Shown in pieces: positions 34,525 through 47,490 of a DNA stretch of 64,000 bases (positions are counted from its first letter, which is position 1; each line of letters opens with the position of its first letter). Under the pieces are notes generated by a model, which saw nothing but the letters and a program-made list of their open reading frames with translations, searched no databases and had not been told where the DNA came from. The stretch lies in assembly GCA_964409775.1 (NCBI GenBank), contig CAYPEI010000018.1, positions 1 through 64,000 of the forward strand, read 5' to 3'. The position numbers were made by a program, and so were the translations under genes. Source of the DNA: JAHBXL01 sp964409775. Lineage in GTDB: Bacteria > Planctomycetota > Phycisphaerae > Phycisphaerales > UBA1924.

Positions 34525-35973
34525 ATGCATACACGCGCCATCCACGCCGCGCGAGCGGGCCGAACCCTTGTTCCGTGCGCCGCACTCCTGGCTTTGATCC
34601 AGCTCACAGGCTGCGCCGCCAACCGGCCCGATCCGGGGGCCGAAACGGCGGCTTCAACGGCGATCGGCCTTGGCCAGGCCATCGAGTTCCGCATAGAGGG
34701 AGGTCCGCTCGACGAATCCTCGGAAGGCGGAGACGTGCTGACGTTGGGCGACGCCGTGCGCCGCGCCGCGTCCACCGATCCCGGACTCCAGGCGGCCCTC
34801 GCACGAGTCCGGATTGCGATGGCCGACGCTGACCAAGCGCGGCTCCTGCCAAACCCTGTGCTCAACTTCGTCTTGCGCTGGGGGCCGGGCAAGCCGCAGA
34901 TCGAGGTCTCGCTCGCCCAAGACCTGATCCAGGCATTCAAGATCCCGCGGCAGTCGAGCGCGGCGGACAATCGGCTCCGCCAGGCCGCGGCGGAAGCGGT
35001 CACGGTGGCGCTCGACACCGTGGCGGAGGTTCAGGAGCGATACGCGGGCGTCCAATCCTTCGACGCGCTGATCCCTTTGCTCGAAGAACGGCTGAGGCTC
35101 GTGAGCAAGCTGGCTGAGACCGCCAAGGCCCGCCTGGAATCGGGCGAGGGCACGCGGGGAGAGGTCACCGTCCTCGACGCGCAGCGCGTGGAGCTGGAGG
35201 TTGAGATCGCCGCGGCGAGAATTCAGCAACGGGAGGAGCGTCTGCGGCTCGCCCGACTCATCGGCGAGCCCTCGTCGGGTGCCGCATGGACGCTGGAAGC
35301 GTGGACCGCGCCGGCTCTCGGGCCAGAATCCGAGACCCGATGGGTTGACGCGGCGCTCTCCAATCGGCCCGAGGTGCAGGCCGTGGCGTGGCGATTGGCG
35401 GCGCTCGGTGACGATTACGCCCTCGCACGCCTTCTGCCGTGGGAAGGGGCCGGCGTGGGCATCGATGCCCAGCGCGACGACGACTGGACTGTCGGACCCT
35501 CCATCTCGACACCCATACCGATCTTTGACATGGGCCAGGCCAGGCGTGCACGCGTGACGGCCGAGCAGATCGAGGCTCGCCATGATCTCACGCTGGCGAA
35601 GCGGAAGGTCGTCGAAGAGGTCCGGGTCGCCTACCAAACCCTCGCCGCGAGCCGCGCGAACCTCGACCGCATCCGAAACGAGTTGATCCCGCTCCAGCAG
35701 CAGCGTCGCCAAGTGACCGAGGATGTGTACCGCGCCGAGCGCGATATCACGCCGCTTCTGCTGGCCGAGCAGGACCTCCGAACGGCACAGGCCCGGGCCA
35801 TCGACGTGGAGCGCCAGGCCGCCGTTGCGTTGGTGAGGCTCCAGCGCGCGGTCGGCGGCGCGGGCGTGGCCGCCTCGCTGGGCGAGTCCCCGCCGACCAC
35901 CCAGCCCGCAACGCCCGTCTCTTCCGCCGTCCTCGCTCCCGACCACATCGTCTCGCACACCTCGAACCACTGA
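34525..35973 (+). CDS. TolC/CzcC-type outer-membrane efflux lipoprotein
   Basis: 482 residues. The lipobox is QLTGC (Cys30). Two long alpha-helical, coiled-coil-like halves as in outer membrane efflux proteins: LTLGDAVRRAASTDPGLQAA marks the first repeat, VAYQTLAASRANLDRIRNEL the second. As third component of an RND metal pump it forms the outer-membrane channel. It is first of three pump genes; the adaptor follows after 36 bases. Confidence 0.9.
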   Translation: MHTRAIHAARAGRTLVPCAALLALIQLTGCAANRPDPGAETAASTAIGLGQAIEFRIEGGPLDESSEGGDVLTLGDAVRRAASTDPGLQAALARVRIAMADADQARLLPNPVLNFVLRWGPGKPQIEVSLAQDLIQAFKIPRQSSAADNRLRQAAAEAVTVALDTVAEVQERYAGVQSFDALIPLLEERLRLVSKLAETAKARLESGEGTRGEVTVLDAQRVELEVEIAAARIQQREERLRLARLIGEPSSGAAWTLEAWTAPALGPESETRWVDAALSNRPEVQAVAWRLAALGDDYALARLLPWEGAGVGIDAQRDDDWTVGPSISTPIPIFDMGQARRARVTAEQIEARHDLTLAKRKVVEEVRVAYQTLAASRANLDRIRNELIPLQQQRRQVTEDVYRAERDITPLLLAEQDLRTAQARAIDVERQAAVALVRLQRAVGGAGVAASLGESPPTTQPATPVSSAVLAPDHIVSHTSNH

Positions 35974-36009
35974 ACTCGGCCGTAGTCAATCCGGCCGGAG
36001 AACCAAGCC

Positions 36010-37350
36010 ATGATTCACAAGAACTCGACCCGCCGTTCACTCTTTCCCGTCCTCAGGCCCACGGGCGCGCTCCTGCTCGCGTTGGGCCTGCTGGCATCGC
36101 TTGCCTCCTGCAAGAAGCACCAGGAGGGAGACGGGCACGACCACGGCGCTGCTCCCGCCAAGCAACAGCACGCCGAGGGTGACGGCCACAACCACGGCGC
36201 TGCGGAAGAGCACACCGACGAGGTCAAGCTTACCGGCGAGGCCGTCGAGCGATACGGCGTCAAGGTCGGCGAGGCCCAGATGTGGGCGCTCAAGCCGACG
36301 TTCGTGGCGCCCGCCCGCGTGGGCTTCAACACCGAGGCGATGGCCCACGTCGGCTCGCCGCTCCGTGGCCGGACGGTCGAGATCAAGGTGCGGCTGGGTG
36401 ATCAGATCAAAAAGGACGACCCGCTTGTCATCGTTGAGAGCCCCGAACTCGGCCAAGCGCAAGCCGACTACCTGATGAAGCGGACCGCGGCGCAGAGCGC
36501 GGCACCTCAGGTGGACCTCGCCAAGGCCGCGTGGGATCGCGCCAAGGGTCTGCTCGATCAGTCACAGGGCATCTCGCTCACAGAGGTTCAGAAGCGCGAG
36601 GCCGAGTACAAGGCCGCCGTGGCGAGCCTCAAATCCGCCGAGGCGACGGCGGTCGCCGCCGAGAACGCCCTGCACCTGCTCGGGATGGACCAGAAGGCCG
36701 TCGAAGACCTCGTCTCGACAGGCGAGATCGCCCCGCGGTACACCATCCGGGCTGCCATTGGCGGCCAGGTCGTGCAGCGAGAAGTCACGCTGGGAGAGCT
36801 GGTCAACCCCGAACGGGAGTCCCTGATGGTGCTCGCGGATACAAGCACGCTGTGGGTCCTGGCGGATGTGCCCGAGGCCAGGCTCTCATCGATGGCGATC
36901 GGTGCGAAGGCGTGGGTCGTGGTCGGTTCGGGCACGGCCCACAAGTACGAAGGAACCGTCGCGTTCATCGCGCCGCTGGTTGACCCGACCACCCGCACCG
37001 CCCAGGTGCGCATCGAGGTCCCGAGCACCTCACTGGGTGACGGCACAGTCCGGCCCGGGATGTTCGCGCAGGTCGAGATCGTCGCGGCAGATGCCGGCGG
37101 CGCGGAGCCCGTGCCGCAAGTCGCGGTTCCGCAGGAGGCGGTGCAGACGGTCGAGGGAGGCCCCGCCGTGTTCGTGCCCGTCGCCGGAGAGCCCAACACG
37201 TTCCAGAAGCGGGCGATCACGGTGGGCCCGACCGTGGGCGGGCTTGTGCCCGTCCTGGCGGGTCTGGTTGAGGGCGAGAAGTTCGTCGAAGCCGGGTCGT
37301 TCATCCTGAAGGCCGAACTCGGGAAGGGTTCCGCCGCCCACGAGCACTGA
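36010..37350 (+). CDS. RND efflux periplasmic adaptor, CzcB/CusB type
   Basis: 446 residues. A lipobox-like LASC (Cys34) ends the signal peptide. A His-rich segment (about residues 41-71, GDGHDHG and GDGHNHG) probably binds metal. Barrel-sandwich and alpha-hairpin regions follow (VKVRLGDQIKKDDPLVIVES, then DLAKAAWDRAKGLLDQSQG), and the second half of the lipoyl-like domain (TIRAAIGGQVVQREVTLGE). It links the inner-membrane pump to the TolC-like channel. Confidence 0.92.
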   Translation: MIHKNSTRRSLFPVLRPTGALLLALGLLASLASCKKHQEGDGHDHGAAPAKQQHAEGDGHNHGAAEEHTDEVKLTGEAVERYGVKVGEAQMWALKPTFVAPARVGFNTEAMAHVGSPLRGRTVEIKVRLGDQIKKDDPLVIVESPELGQAQADYLMKRTAAQSAAPQVDLAKAAWDRAKGLLDQSQGISLTEVQKREAEYKAAVASLKSAEATAVAAENALHLLGMDQKAVEDLVSTGEIAPRYTIRAAIGGQVVQREVTLGELVNPERESLMVLADTSTLWVLADVPEARLSSMAIGAKAWVVVGSGTAHKYEGTVAFIAPLVDPTTRTAQVRIEVPSTSLGDGTVRPGMFAQVEIVAADAGGAEPVPQVAVPQEAVQTVEGGPAVFVPVAGEPNTFQKRAITVGPTVGGLVPVLAGLVEGEKFVEAGSFILKAELGKGSAAHEH

Positions 37351-37412
37351 TTCACCCGACCCGACCGATCTCCGCGTCCGGAACGCCCTTCCTCACAGCA
37401 AAGAGACCCGCC

Positions 37413-41027
<3,615 letters not shown>

Positions 41028-41051
41028 GCCCGTCTTCCCAAGGAGTCGAGT

Positions 41052-41339
41052 ATGCAGAATAGCCGCAAGAACGTGATCCTCGGAGTCGTCGCCGGTGTTG
41101 GGGTCACTGCCCTCGCCGGCATCCTGATGGGCCAGGGCGCATCGCAGCCCGTCAAGTCCGAGACCCAGTACTTCGTCACCGCCGACGGCGAGGGTGCGCA
41201 CCTCTGGGTCCGCGAGGGCACAAACCTCCGCGTCGTCGGGCACGGCGAGTGCAAAGAGTGCAAGGCCAAGGGTCACGATGACCACGATCACAAGGAAGGC
41301 GACGGGCACGATCATGGGAAGGAAACGCCCAAGAAGTAG
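41052..41339 (+). CDS. Small membrane protein with His/Cys-rich tail
   Basis: 95 residues. One membrane helix (VILGVVAGVGVTALAGILMG) followed by a tail with GECKECKAKGHDDHDH and GDGHDHG. The CxxC plus His clusters suggest periplasmic metal binding, perhaps delivery to the pump. It starts 24 bases after the pump gene with AAGGAG upstream. Not a named family. Confidence 0.7.
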   Translation: MQNSRKNVILGVVAGVGVTALAGILMGQGASQPVKSETQYFVTADGEGAHLWVREGTNLRVVGHGECKECKAKGHDDHDHKEGDGHDHGKETPKK

Positions 41340-41394
41340 GCTGTCATCGAAGAAGCAACCCTCGATGTCGGCAGCAGGCGAACGAGGGAAAGCG

Positions 41395-41715
41395 ATGGAA
41401 AAGAACGAGTGGGGCCGGCTGCGCCGCAACCGGCCGCTCTCGGTGCGGTCCGCGCTGTTGCTGCTGGCCCTGCTCGTTCTCCTCGCTGCCGGTTCAGACT
41501 TTGCGCTCTTTGCGTCCGTCGCCGACCACTACCGGCAGCACGGGCACATCGGCCTGCCGCTCGATGTGACCGGGATGGCGATCGCTTTCACCTCGCTGGC
41601 GGTCTACGCCTGCATCGCTATCCCAAGGGAACTTCGCAAGAGTGCCGCGTCGAAGCACTCGCAGAAGCACGACACCCCTGCCGAACAACGGCGTTCACCG
41701 AGGAAGCCACCATGA
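41395..41715 (+). CDS. Small two-helix membrane protein
   Basis: 106 residues with two hydrophobic helices (SALLLLALLVLLAAGSDFAL and VTGMAIAFTSLAVYACIAI) and basic tails. GAGGGAA precedes ATG 41395. Its stop overlaps the next start (ATGA), so the two are translationally coupled. Function unknown; part of the metal cluster by position. Confidence 0.65.
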   Translation: MEKNEWGRLRRNRPLSVRSALLLLALLVLLAAGSDFALFASVADHYRQHGHIGLPLDVTGMAIAFTSLAVYACIAIPRELRKSAASKHSQKHDTPAEQRRSPRKPP

Positions 41716-42191
41716 ACTGCACGCCGCTTCGAACACCGAGAGGTATTGGACTGGCCGCGCTCGCTGGGATCTGCTTTCTCGGTGGCTGCGCGAGTCACGG
41801 AGACTTGATTGCCGCCGGCCGCGTTACGCTTGAGCCCAAAATTGACCACGTTCTGCGTCGCCCACCCGACGTCTACGAAGAGGAAGGCGACCTTGTCGTC
41901 GCGGGCCGTCTCGAACGGGCACTACCACGGGATTCGGGTGGGCACATCGATGTCTCCGTGATCGCGCCGGATGGGGCCACGGTCTATGACGTGCAGGTGA
42001 ACTACCGTGCCGATACGGTCGCATCGGCGGGAACACCGAAACCGCGTCATGGCACCTTCCGCCGGTCCCGCACTCGCTACGGAAGCTATGGGGTCTACTC
42101 CATCCGTTTCCCCGGGCTGCCGCCCGACGGCTCGGTGGTCAGGGTCAGGCACGACCCGGACATCCATCCAGCAATCGAGCCCAAGCCCTGA
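41712..42191 (+). CDS. Lipoprotein of metal cluster
   Basis: 159 residues. The lipobox is FLGGC with Cys26. The mature part is beta-rich (GHIDVSVIAPDGATVYDVQV, YSIRFPGLPPDGSVVRVRHD), like an immunoglobulin-like sandwich. Translationally coupled to the preceding small membrane protein and ending six bases before the ATPase gene. No family recognised. Confidence 0.65.
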   Translation: MNCTPLRTPRGIGLAALAGICFLGGCASHGDLIAAGRVTLEPKIDHVLRRPPDVYEEEGDLVVAGRLERALPRDSGGHIDVSVIAPDGATVYDVQVNYRADTVASAGTPKPRHGTFRRSRTRYGSYGVYSIRFPGLPPDGSVVRVRHDPDIHPAIEPKP

Positions 42192-42197
42192 CAGTTC

Positions 42198-44432
42198 ATG
42201 CCCCGACTATCGCGCACATCCATCGAAGTCCGTGAACTCGACTGCGCTGCCGAGGAGCAGGTGCTGCGGAAGGCCGTCGGAGCCATGCCCGGCGTCAGCG
42301 ATCTTGTCTTTGACGTGATGAACCGGCGGATGATCGTTGAGCACGATCCGGCTGTGGCCACGCCGGAGGACATCGCTGGCCGTGTGCGCTCGGTGGGAAT
42401 GACGCCGGTGGTGTCTCAGGACGGGGCCACCGGAGCACCGGCGGAATCCAATGGGCCGACGGTTCGGCCGGAGGGAGGGAGGGAGGTCGAACGGCGGGCC
42501 CGGCTGCCCGTCGCGCCGGTCGCGTCCAGGCGCGAGATGGTGCTGTTGGGAACGTCCGGCGTGCTGGCCCTTGCCGCGGAAGCGGTCGCGTGGTCGTCCA
42601 AGTCCGAACATAACTGGCCGGTCCTGCTCGTGAGCGCGGCGGCGGTGCTCCTGGGAGGGTTGCCCACCCTCCGAAAGGGCCTCATCGCCCTGAGGACGTT
42701 CACCCTCAACATCAACTTCCTGATGACCGTTGCCGTCGTCGGAGCGTTCGCCGTGGGCGAGTACCCCGAGGCCGCGATGGTCGTGTTCCTCTTCGCGGTG
42801 GCGGAGTTGATCGAGAAGTACTCGCTGGAGCGGGCGAGGAACGCCGTGCGAGCCCTGATGGAGATGGCGCCCGAGACCGCGTTCGTCAAGCAACCGGACA
42901 GCACATGGAAAGAGGTGCCCGCCGGCGAGGTGCCCGTCGGCACTGTCGTGCGCGTACGCCCCGGCGAGCGGCTGCCGCTGGACGGCGTCGTGGTCGCGGG
43001 CGAGTCCGCGGTGAACCAGGCCCCGATCACCGGCGAGAGCGTCCCGGTGGACAAGGCCGAGGGAAACCATGTGTTCGCCGGAACGATCAACGAGAGCGGC
43101 GTGCTCGAGTTCAAGGTCACGGGCGGCAAGGACCAGACGACGCTCGCCCGGATCATCCGTACGGTCCAAGAAGCCCAGGCGGCCCGGGCGCCGACGCAGC
43201 GCTTCGTCGATCGCTTCGCACGCGTCTATACCCCCACGGTTGTGGTCCTGGCGATCCTCGTCGCGTTCGTCCCTCCGCTGTTGTTCCAACAGCCTTGGAT
43301 GCGGTGGGTCTACGAGGCCCTCGTCCTCTTGGTCATCGCGTGCCCGTGCGCCCTGGTCATCTCGACACCCGTGACGGTGGTGAGCGGGCTCGCATCGGCG
43401 GCGCGCCGAGGCATCCTCGTCAAGGGCGGGGTCTATCTGGAAGAGGGCCGCCGGCTGCGCGTGATCGCGGTGGACAAGACCGGGACGATTACCGAGGGCA
43501 AGCCCCGCGTCCAGGACGTGCGGGCGCTGGACTCGCTCGCTCCGGACGCCATTCTGAGGGTTGCAGCGAGTATCGATGCAGGCTCCGACCATCCCGTCGC
43601 GCGTGCCGTGACCGCCGCTTGGACACAAGAGAAGGTCGAGGCTGTTGGACCGCTGTTCCCGGTGAAGCAGTTCACCTCGGTTACGGGCAAGGGCGTGACG
43701 GGAAGGATCGAGGGCACGCCATACTTCCTCGGGAACCATCGATATGCACACGAGCGAGGCGTCTGTACGCCCGACGTAGAGGTGATCCTCGGAGAACTGG
43801 AGGCCAAGGGGCAGACGGCGATCGTGCTCACCAACAACCGCTCCGCCCTGGGAGTCATCGCCGTGGCCGACGCGCCGCGGGAGTCCAGCATTGAGGCGGT
43901 GCGCCAGTTGCACGCCATGGGCCTCCGCACGGTGATGCTGAGCGGGGACAATCAACGCACGGCGGAAGCGATCGCCAAGGTCGTGGGTAATGATGACGCC
44001 CGGGGCGAACTGCTCCCCGAAGACAAGGTCGCGGCGGTGAAGCAACTGACGGGCGAATGGGGCCATGTCGGGATGGTGGGCGACGGCGTGAACGACGCCC
44101 CGGCCCTGACGGAGGCCTCGATTGGGTTTGCGATGGGAGCGGCGGGAACGGACACGGCGCTGGAAGTCGCCGACGTCGCCCTGATGCGGGACGATTTGCG
44201 GGGCGTGCCGGCGTTCGTTCAGCTCAGCCGGCGGGCGGCACGAGTGCTTCGGCAGAACATCGCGGTAGCCTTGGGGATCAAGGCGGTGTTCTTCATTCTG
44301 GCCCTGGCGGGCGTCGCAACCCTGTGGATGGCCGTGGTCGCGGACATGGGCGCCAGCCTTCTGGTTGTGGGAAATGGGCTTCGGCTGCTCACCTATGACT
44401 CCCGCCCCGCGGGGGGCCGCGCCAAAAGGTGA
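42198..44432 (+). CDS. Heavy-metal P1B-type ATPase, ZntA/CadA-like
   Basis: 744 residues. ATP-driven metal export across the inner membrane. N-terminal HMA-like domain with a degenerate metal site (VRELDCAAEE, one Cys instead of CxxC). Then helices, the actuator loop TGES, the transmembrane CPC motif (ACPCALVIS, about residues 381-383), the phosphorylation site DKTGT (Asp426), HP in SDHPVARA, and GDGVNDAPAL. CPC with this context fits the P1B-2 Zn/Cd/Pb class. It is last in the metal cluster. Confidence 0.92.
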   Translation: MPRLSRTSIEVRELDCAAEEQVLRKAVGAMPGVSDLVFDVMNRRMIVEHDPAVATPEDIAGRVRSVGMTPVVSQDGATGAPAESNGPTVRPEGGREVERRARLPVAPVASRREMVLLGTSGVLALAAEAVAWSSKSEHNWPVLLVSAAAVLLGGLPTLRKGLIALRTFTLNINFLMTVAVVGAFAVGEYPEAAMVVFLFAVAELIEKYSLERARNAVRALMEMAPETAFVKQPDSTWKEVPAGEVPVGTVVRVRPGERLPLDGVVVAGESAVNQAPITGESVPVDKAEGNHVFAGTINESGVLEFKVTGGKDQTTLARIIRTVQEAQAARAPTQRFVDRFARVYTPTVVVLAILVAFVPPLLFQQPWMRWVYEALVLLVIACPCALVISTPVTVVSGLASAARRGILVKGGVYLEEGRRLRVIAVDKTGTITEGKPRVQDVRALDSLAPDAILRVAASIDAGSDHPVARAVTAAWTQEKVEAVGPLFPVKQFTSVTGKGVTGRIEGTPYFLGNHRYAHERGVCTPDVEVILGELEAKGQTAIVLTNNRSALGVIAVADAPRESSIEAVRQLHAMGLRTVMLSGDNQRTAEAIAKVVGNDDARGELLPEDKVAAVKQLTGEWGHVGMVGDGVNDAPALTEASIGFAMGAAGTDTALEVADVALMRDDLRGVPAFVQLSRRAARVLRQNIAVALGIKAVFFILALAGVATLWMAVVADMGASLLVVGNGLRLLTYDSRPAGGRAKR

Positions 44433-44484
44433 GACTGTGAGACTCGGGCATCGCGCGACAAACCCGGCTGGTTAGCAGAGGGGT

Positions 44485-44781
44485 ATGAGCGAGGGCTGCG
44501 TCCCTCGCCGCATGCCACGACACGAAGCGCAGAACATCCCGACGAAGGCGGGCTTGCTATGCCTGCCTGCCCGCGCTATCGAACTCCTGGCCGCCGCCGC
44601 GGCCCGGCTGATCGACGCAAGCGCCCACGATCCGGGCGTCAGCATTGAACATGCCGGTTCCTTGGGGGCGGGACTTGAACTCGCGGATCATGCCGCCCTC
44701 AGTGTGCCTACGGGTGAACGCAACCGTCCCGAGCCGGAGAGCCCAGGGCGATGCGGACCGCAGGAGCCTGAAGGACGATGA
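44485..44781 (+). CDS. Small hypothetical protein upstream of DUF2924
   Basis: 98 residues from ATG 44485, or 89 from ATG 44512. It contains LLCLPARAIELLAAAAARLID, a plausible helix. Its stop overlaps the DUF2924 ATG (ATGA), the same coupling seen at the next two junctions, which is the main reason to accept it. No family recognised, and the C-terminal half is low in structure, so it may be spurious. Confidence 0.4.
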   Translation: MSEGCVPRRMPRHEAQNIPTKAGLLCLPARAIELLAAAAARLIDASAHDPGVSIEHAGSLGAGLELADHAALSVPTGERNRPEPESPGRCGPQEPEGR

Positions 44782-45299
44782 GCGCGACCGCCACCAGCAC
44801 CATCCAGCAACAGATCGAGGAACTCCGCGGCATGCCCGTGTCGCGGCTCCGCGAGCGATACGCCGAGGTCTTTGGGGAGCCGACGACATCGGGGAATCGC
44901 CAGTGGCTCTTTCGACGCGTCGCTTGGCGTATCCAGGCGCTCGCTGAGGGGGACCTCTCGGAACGGGCGCGACGACGGGCCGCGGAGTTGGCCCGGGATG
45001 TGGATGTCCGGGTCCGGCCGCCAGCGGGGGGAGACGCCGCGACGGACGAGCGCCCCGGCGCTCGTCTTGTTACGGTCAGCGGGCGAATCGCCGCCGCGGG
45101 CAACGAGCGCCTCCCGGCGCCCGGGACGGTCCTCCGCCGGCTCTTCAAGGGCGTCGAGCACGAGGTCACCGTGCTCGCCCAAGGATTCGAGTACGAAGGG
45201 AAGGTCTACCGCTCGCTGTCGGCGGTCGCTACCGCGATCACCGGGTCGCACTGGAACGGCTTCCTCTTCTTCGGCTTGACCAGGAAGTGGACCGCATGA
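44778..45299 (+). CDS. DUF2924 protein
   Basis: 173 residues. QQQIEELRGMPVSRLRERYA and NRQWLFRRVAWRIQALAEGD near the N-terminus and GFEYEGKVYRSLSAVATAIT with WNGFLFFGL at the C-terminus are the DUF2924 pattern. These proteins are typically encoded directly before a large serine recombinase and may assist recombination. Its stop overlaps the recombinase start (ATGA). Confidence 0.9.
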   Translation: MSATATSTIQQQIEELRGMPVSRLRERYAEVFGEPTTSGNRQWLFRRVAWRIQALAEGDLSERARRRAAELARDVDVRVRPPAGGDAATDERPGARLVTVSGRIAAAGNERLPAPGTVLRRLFKGVEHEVTVLAQGFEYEGKVYRSLSAVATAITGSHWNGFLFFGLTRKWTA

Positions 45300-46900
45300 C
45301 GACCACCGCCACTCGCCCCCGCACCCACTCCCGCCGCGGTGTTGCGGACGCCGCGCTGAGCTCGCCGAACGCGCAGAAACCGGCGAAGGCCGAGCCACGA
45401 ACCATCCGCTGCGCCATCTACACCCGCAAGAGCACCGAGGAGGGCCTCGACCAGGAGTTCAACAGCCTCGACGCACAGCGCGAGAGCGCCCTGGCGTACA
45501 TCGCCAGCCAGAGGAACGAGGGGTGGACCTGCGTCCCTGACGGCTACGACGACGGAGGGTTCACCGGCGGCAACATGGACCGGCCCGCGCTCAAGCGGCT
45601 GATGTCGGATATCGAGGCGGGGAAGGTCAACTGCGTGGTGGTCTACAAAGTGGACCGCCTGAGCCGGTCGCTGATGGACTTCGCGCGGCTCATGGAACTG
45701 TTCGACCGTAAGGGCGTGTCGTTCGTTTCGGTGACGCAGCAGTTCAACACGACCCACTCGATGGGCCGGCTGACGCTGAACATCCTGCTCTCGTTCGCGC
45801 AGTTCGAGCGGGAGATCATCTCGGAGCGCACCCGCGACAAGATCGCCTCGGCCCGCCGCAAGGGCAAGTACCAGCACGGAAAGCCCATCCTCGGGTACGA
45901 CTTCCTCCCCGCCCCGCCTCCGTTCACGGGCCGGCGCCTGGTCGTGAACGAGGCCGAGGCCGAGCGCGTCCGTTGGATCTTCGAGCACTACCTCGACGTT
46001 CGCAGCATCCTGCGCGTCGCCGAGGAGTGCAACGCCCGCGGGTGGACGACCAAGTCCTGGGCGACGACCGCCGGCCGCGTCGTGGGCAACCGCGCCTTCG
46101 ACAAGTCCGTCATCTCCCGCCTGCTCCGCAACCCGCTCTTCGTCGGCAAGGTGCCCCACAACGGCGAGGTCTACGAGGGCGAGCACGAGGCGATCGTGGA
46201 CGAGGACCTCTTCCGGCGCGTCCAGAGCCAGCTCAAGCTCGCGAACGAGCGCGGCGGGGCGAGCGTGAAGAACTCGACCGGTGCCCTGCTCGGGGGCCTC
46301 ATGCGGTGCAGGGCGTGCGGGTGCGCCATGTCCCCCAGCAGCGCCACGAAGAAGAAGGCCGACGGTTCGCGCGTGCGGTACCGCTACTACGTCTGCTCAA
46401 AGGCCGTGAAGCGAGGGCGCCAGCACTGCGCGGCGCCATCCTTGCCGGGGCCCGCCCTCGAGTCGTTCGTTGTCGACCAGGTCAAGGTGGTCCTTGCCCA
46501 GGACCCCGCGATGCGCCCGGTCGTGGACCGCGCGATCGAACTCCTCCGCGAAGCTGCGGACGCGCGCGTGACGGAGCACGCTCGCCTGAAGATGGTGCTC
46601 GAGCGGCTTGGCGGCGAAGAGCGGACGCCGGCCACGCTCCGCGAGATCGAACGCGTGCGCCGCACGATGACCGCGCTTTCACAGCAGATCGAGGCGGACG
46701 CCGAGCGCCTGATTGACGAGGATGAGGTGGCGGGCGCGGTCGAGGCCTTCGACGGAGTCTGGGCCGCCATGACGCTCGCCGAGCGGGCCGAGTTCCTGCA
46801 TGTCGTGCTTGCCTCCGTCGAGTACGACGGCCAGACCCAGAACGTCTCCATCACCTTCAGCCCTGGAGTCGGCTCCCCGCGGGGACCGCAACGCGCATGA
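45296..46900 (+). CDS. Large serine recombinase
   Basis: 534 residues. Site-specific recombinase for integration and excision of the element. The resolvase domain carries the nucleophile Ser in IYTRKSTEEGLDQEF, with SLDAQRE, YDDGGFTGGNMDRP and KVDRLSRS. The recombinase domain (VRWIFEHYLDVRSILRV) and the zinc ribbon (CRACGCAMSPS, YYVCS, HC) follow, then a coiled coil (VTEHARLKMVLERLGGE). ATG 45296 overlaps the DUF2924 stop. It defines the left end of the phage-like element, although no attachment site could be identified. Confidence 0.93.
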   Translation: MTTTATRPRTHSRRGVADAALSSPNAQKPAKAEPRTIRCAIYTRKSTEEGLDQEFNSLDAQRESALAYIASQRNEGWTCVPDGYDDGGFTGGNMDRPALKRLMSDIEAGKVNCVVVYKVDRLSRSLMDFARLMELFDRKGVSFVSVTQQFNTTHSMGRLTLNILLSFAQFEREIISERTRDKIASARRKGKYQHGKPILGYDFLPAPPPFTGRRLVVNEAEAERVRWIFEHYLDVRSILRVAEECNARGWTTKSWATTAGRVVGNRAFDKSVISRLLRNPLFVGKVPHNGEVYEGEHEAIVDEDLFRRVQSQLKLANERGGASVKNSTGALLGGLMRCRACGCAMSPSSATKKKADGSRVRYRYYVCSKAVKRGRQHCAAPSLPGPALESFVVDQVKVVLAQDPAMRPVVDRAIELLREAADARVTEHARLKMVLERLGGEERTPATLREIERVRRTMTALSQQIEADAERLIDEDEVAGAVEAFDGVWAAMTLAERAEFLHVVLASVEYDGQTQNVSITFSPGVGSPRGPQRA

Positions 46901-47328
46901 ACCCACCGACCGAACATTCCGACCGCATATGCGAGCCGCCCATCACGACCACAGCCAGGTTCGTCATCGGCGGGCGCGGTCGAGAGGACCGGGAGAAGGC
47001 AGCACCGCCGACCACGCCCGGTCGCGTACCCCGCGTCGCGCGGTTGGTGGCCCTGGCGATCCGCTTCGATGATCTGGTTCGGTCCGGCTCCGTGTCCACG
47101 CAGGCGGAGCTGGCGGCGGTCGGCCACGTCACGCGCGCCCGCGTGACCCAGATCATGAACCTGCTCCATCTGGCGCCCGACCTCCAGGAGGCAATCCTCT
47201 CTATGCCGCTGGTGCGGTCGGGGCGCGATCCGGTCACAGAGCACGACATCCGGCCAATTGCCGCCGAGGTTGGATGGGCGGCCCAGCGCCGCCTCTGGCG
47301 GGAATTGACCGGGCGGCACGTCTCATAA
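46897..47328 (+). CDS. HTH protein coupled to the recombinase
   Basis: 143 residues. After a variable N-terminus, residues about 66-100 form a ParB/KorB-like helix-turn-helix: STQAELAAVGHVTRARVTQI followed by MNLLHLAPDLQEAIL. The ATG overlaps the recombinase stop (ATGA). It is likely a DNA-binding directionality or regulatory factor for the recombinase; this role is inferred from position. Confidence 0.75.
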   Translation: MNPPTEHSDRICEPPITTTARFVIGGRGREDREKAAPPTTPGRVPRVARLVALAIRFDDLVRSGSVSTQAELAAVGHVTRARVTQIMNLLHLAPDLQEAILSMPLVRSGRDPVTEHDIRPIAAEVGWAAQRRLWRELTGRHVS

Positions 47329-47358
47329 CCATCGGACTGACATGGGGTTGTCACCCTG

Positions 47359-47377
47359 GGCAGGTGGAAGACCTGCC
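47359..47377 (+). terminator. Hairpin after the integration operon
   Basis: GGCAGGT/ACCTGCC, a perfect 7-bp stem with GGAAG loop, 31 bases after the HTH gene. No T tract; it may be a terminator or operator. A TATATT box (47416-47421) downstream could serve the next gene, but lacks a good -35. Confidence 0.4.
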
Positions 47378-47490
47378 ACCGGCATGGCACCCGTGCAGCG
47401 GCCGAACGTTCGTGCTATATTCGGGGCCTAATACGTGACCTGAGCCAGGGACGGCGAAGGGCTGATATCGCGCACCGGTCGGAGACCCCG

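Noticed and set aside
44430..44450. GTGAGACT direct repeat as left attachment site
   Set aside because: Two adjacent 8-mers alone are too short, and the right end of the element is outside the window.
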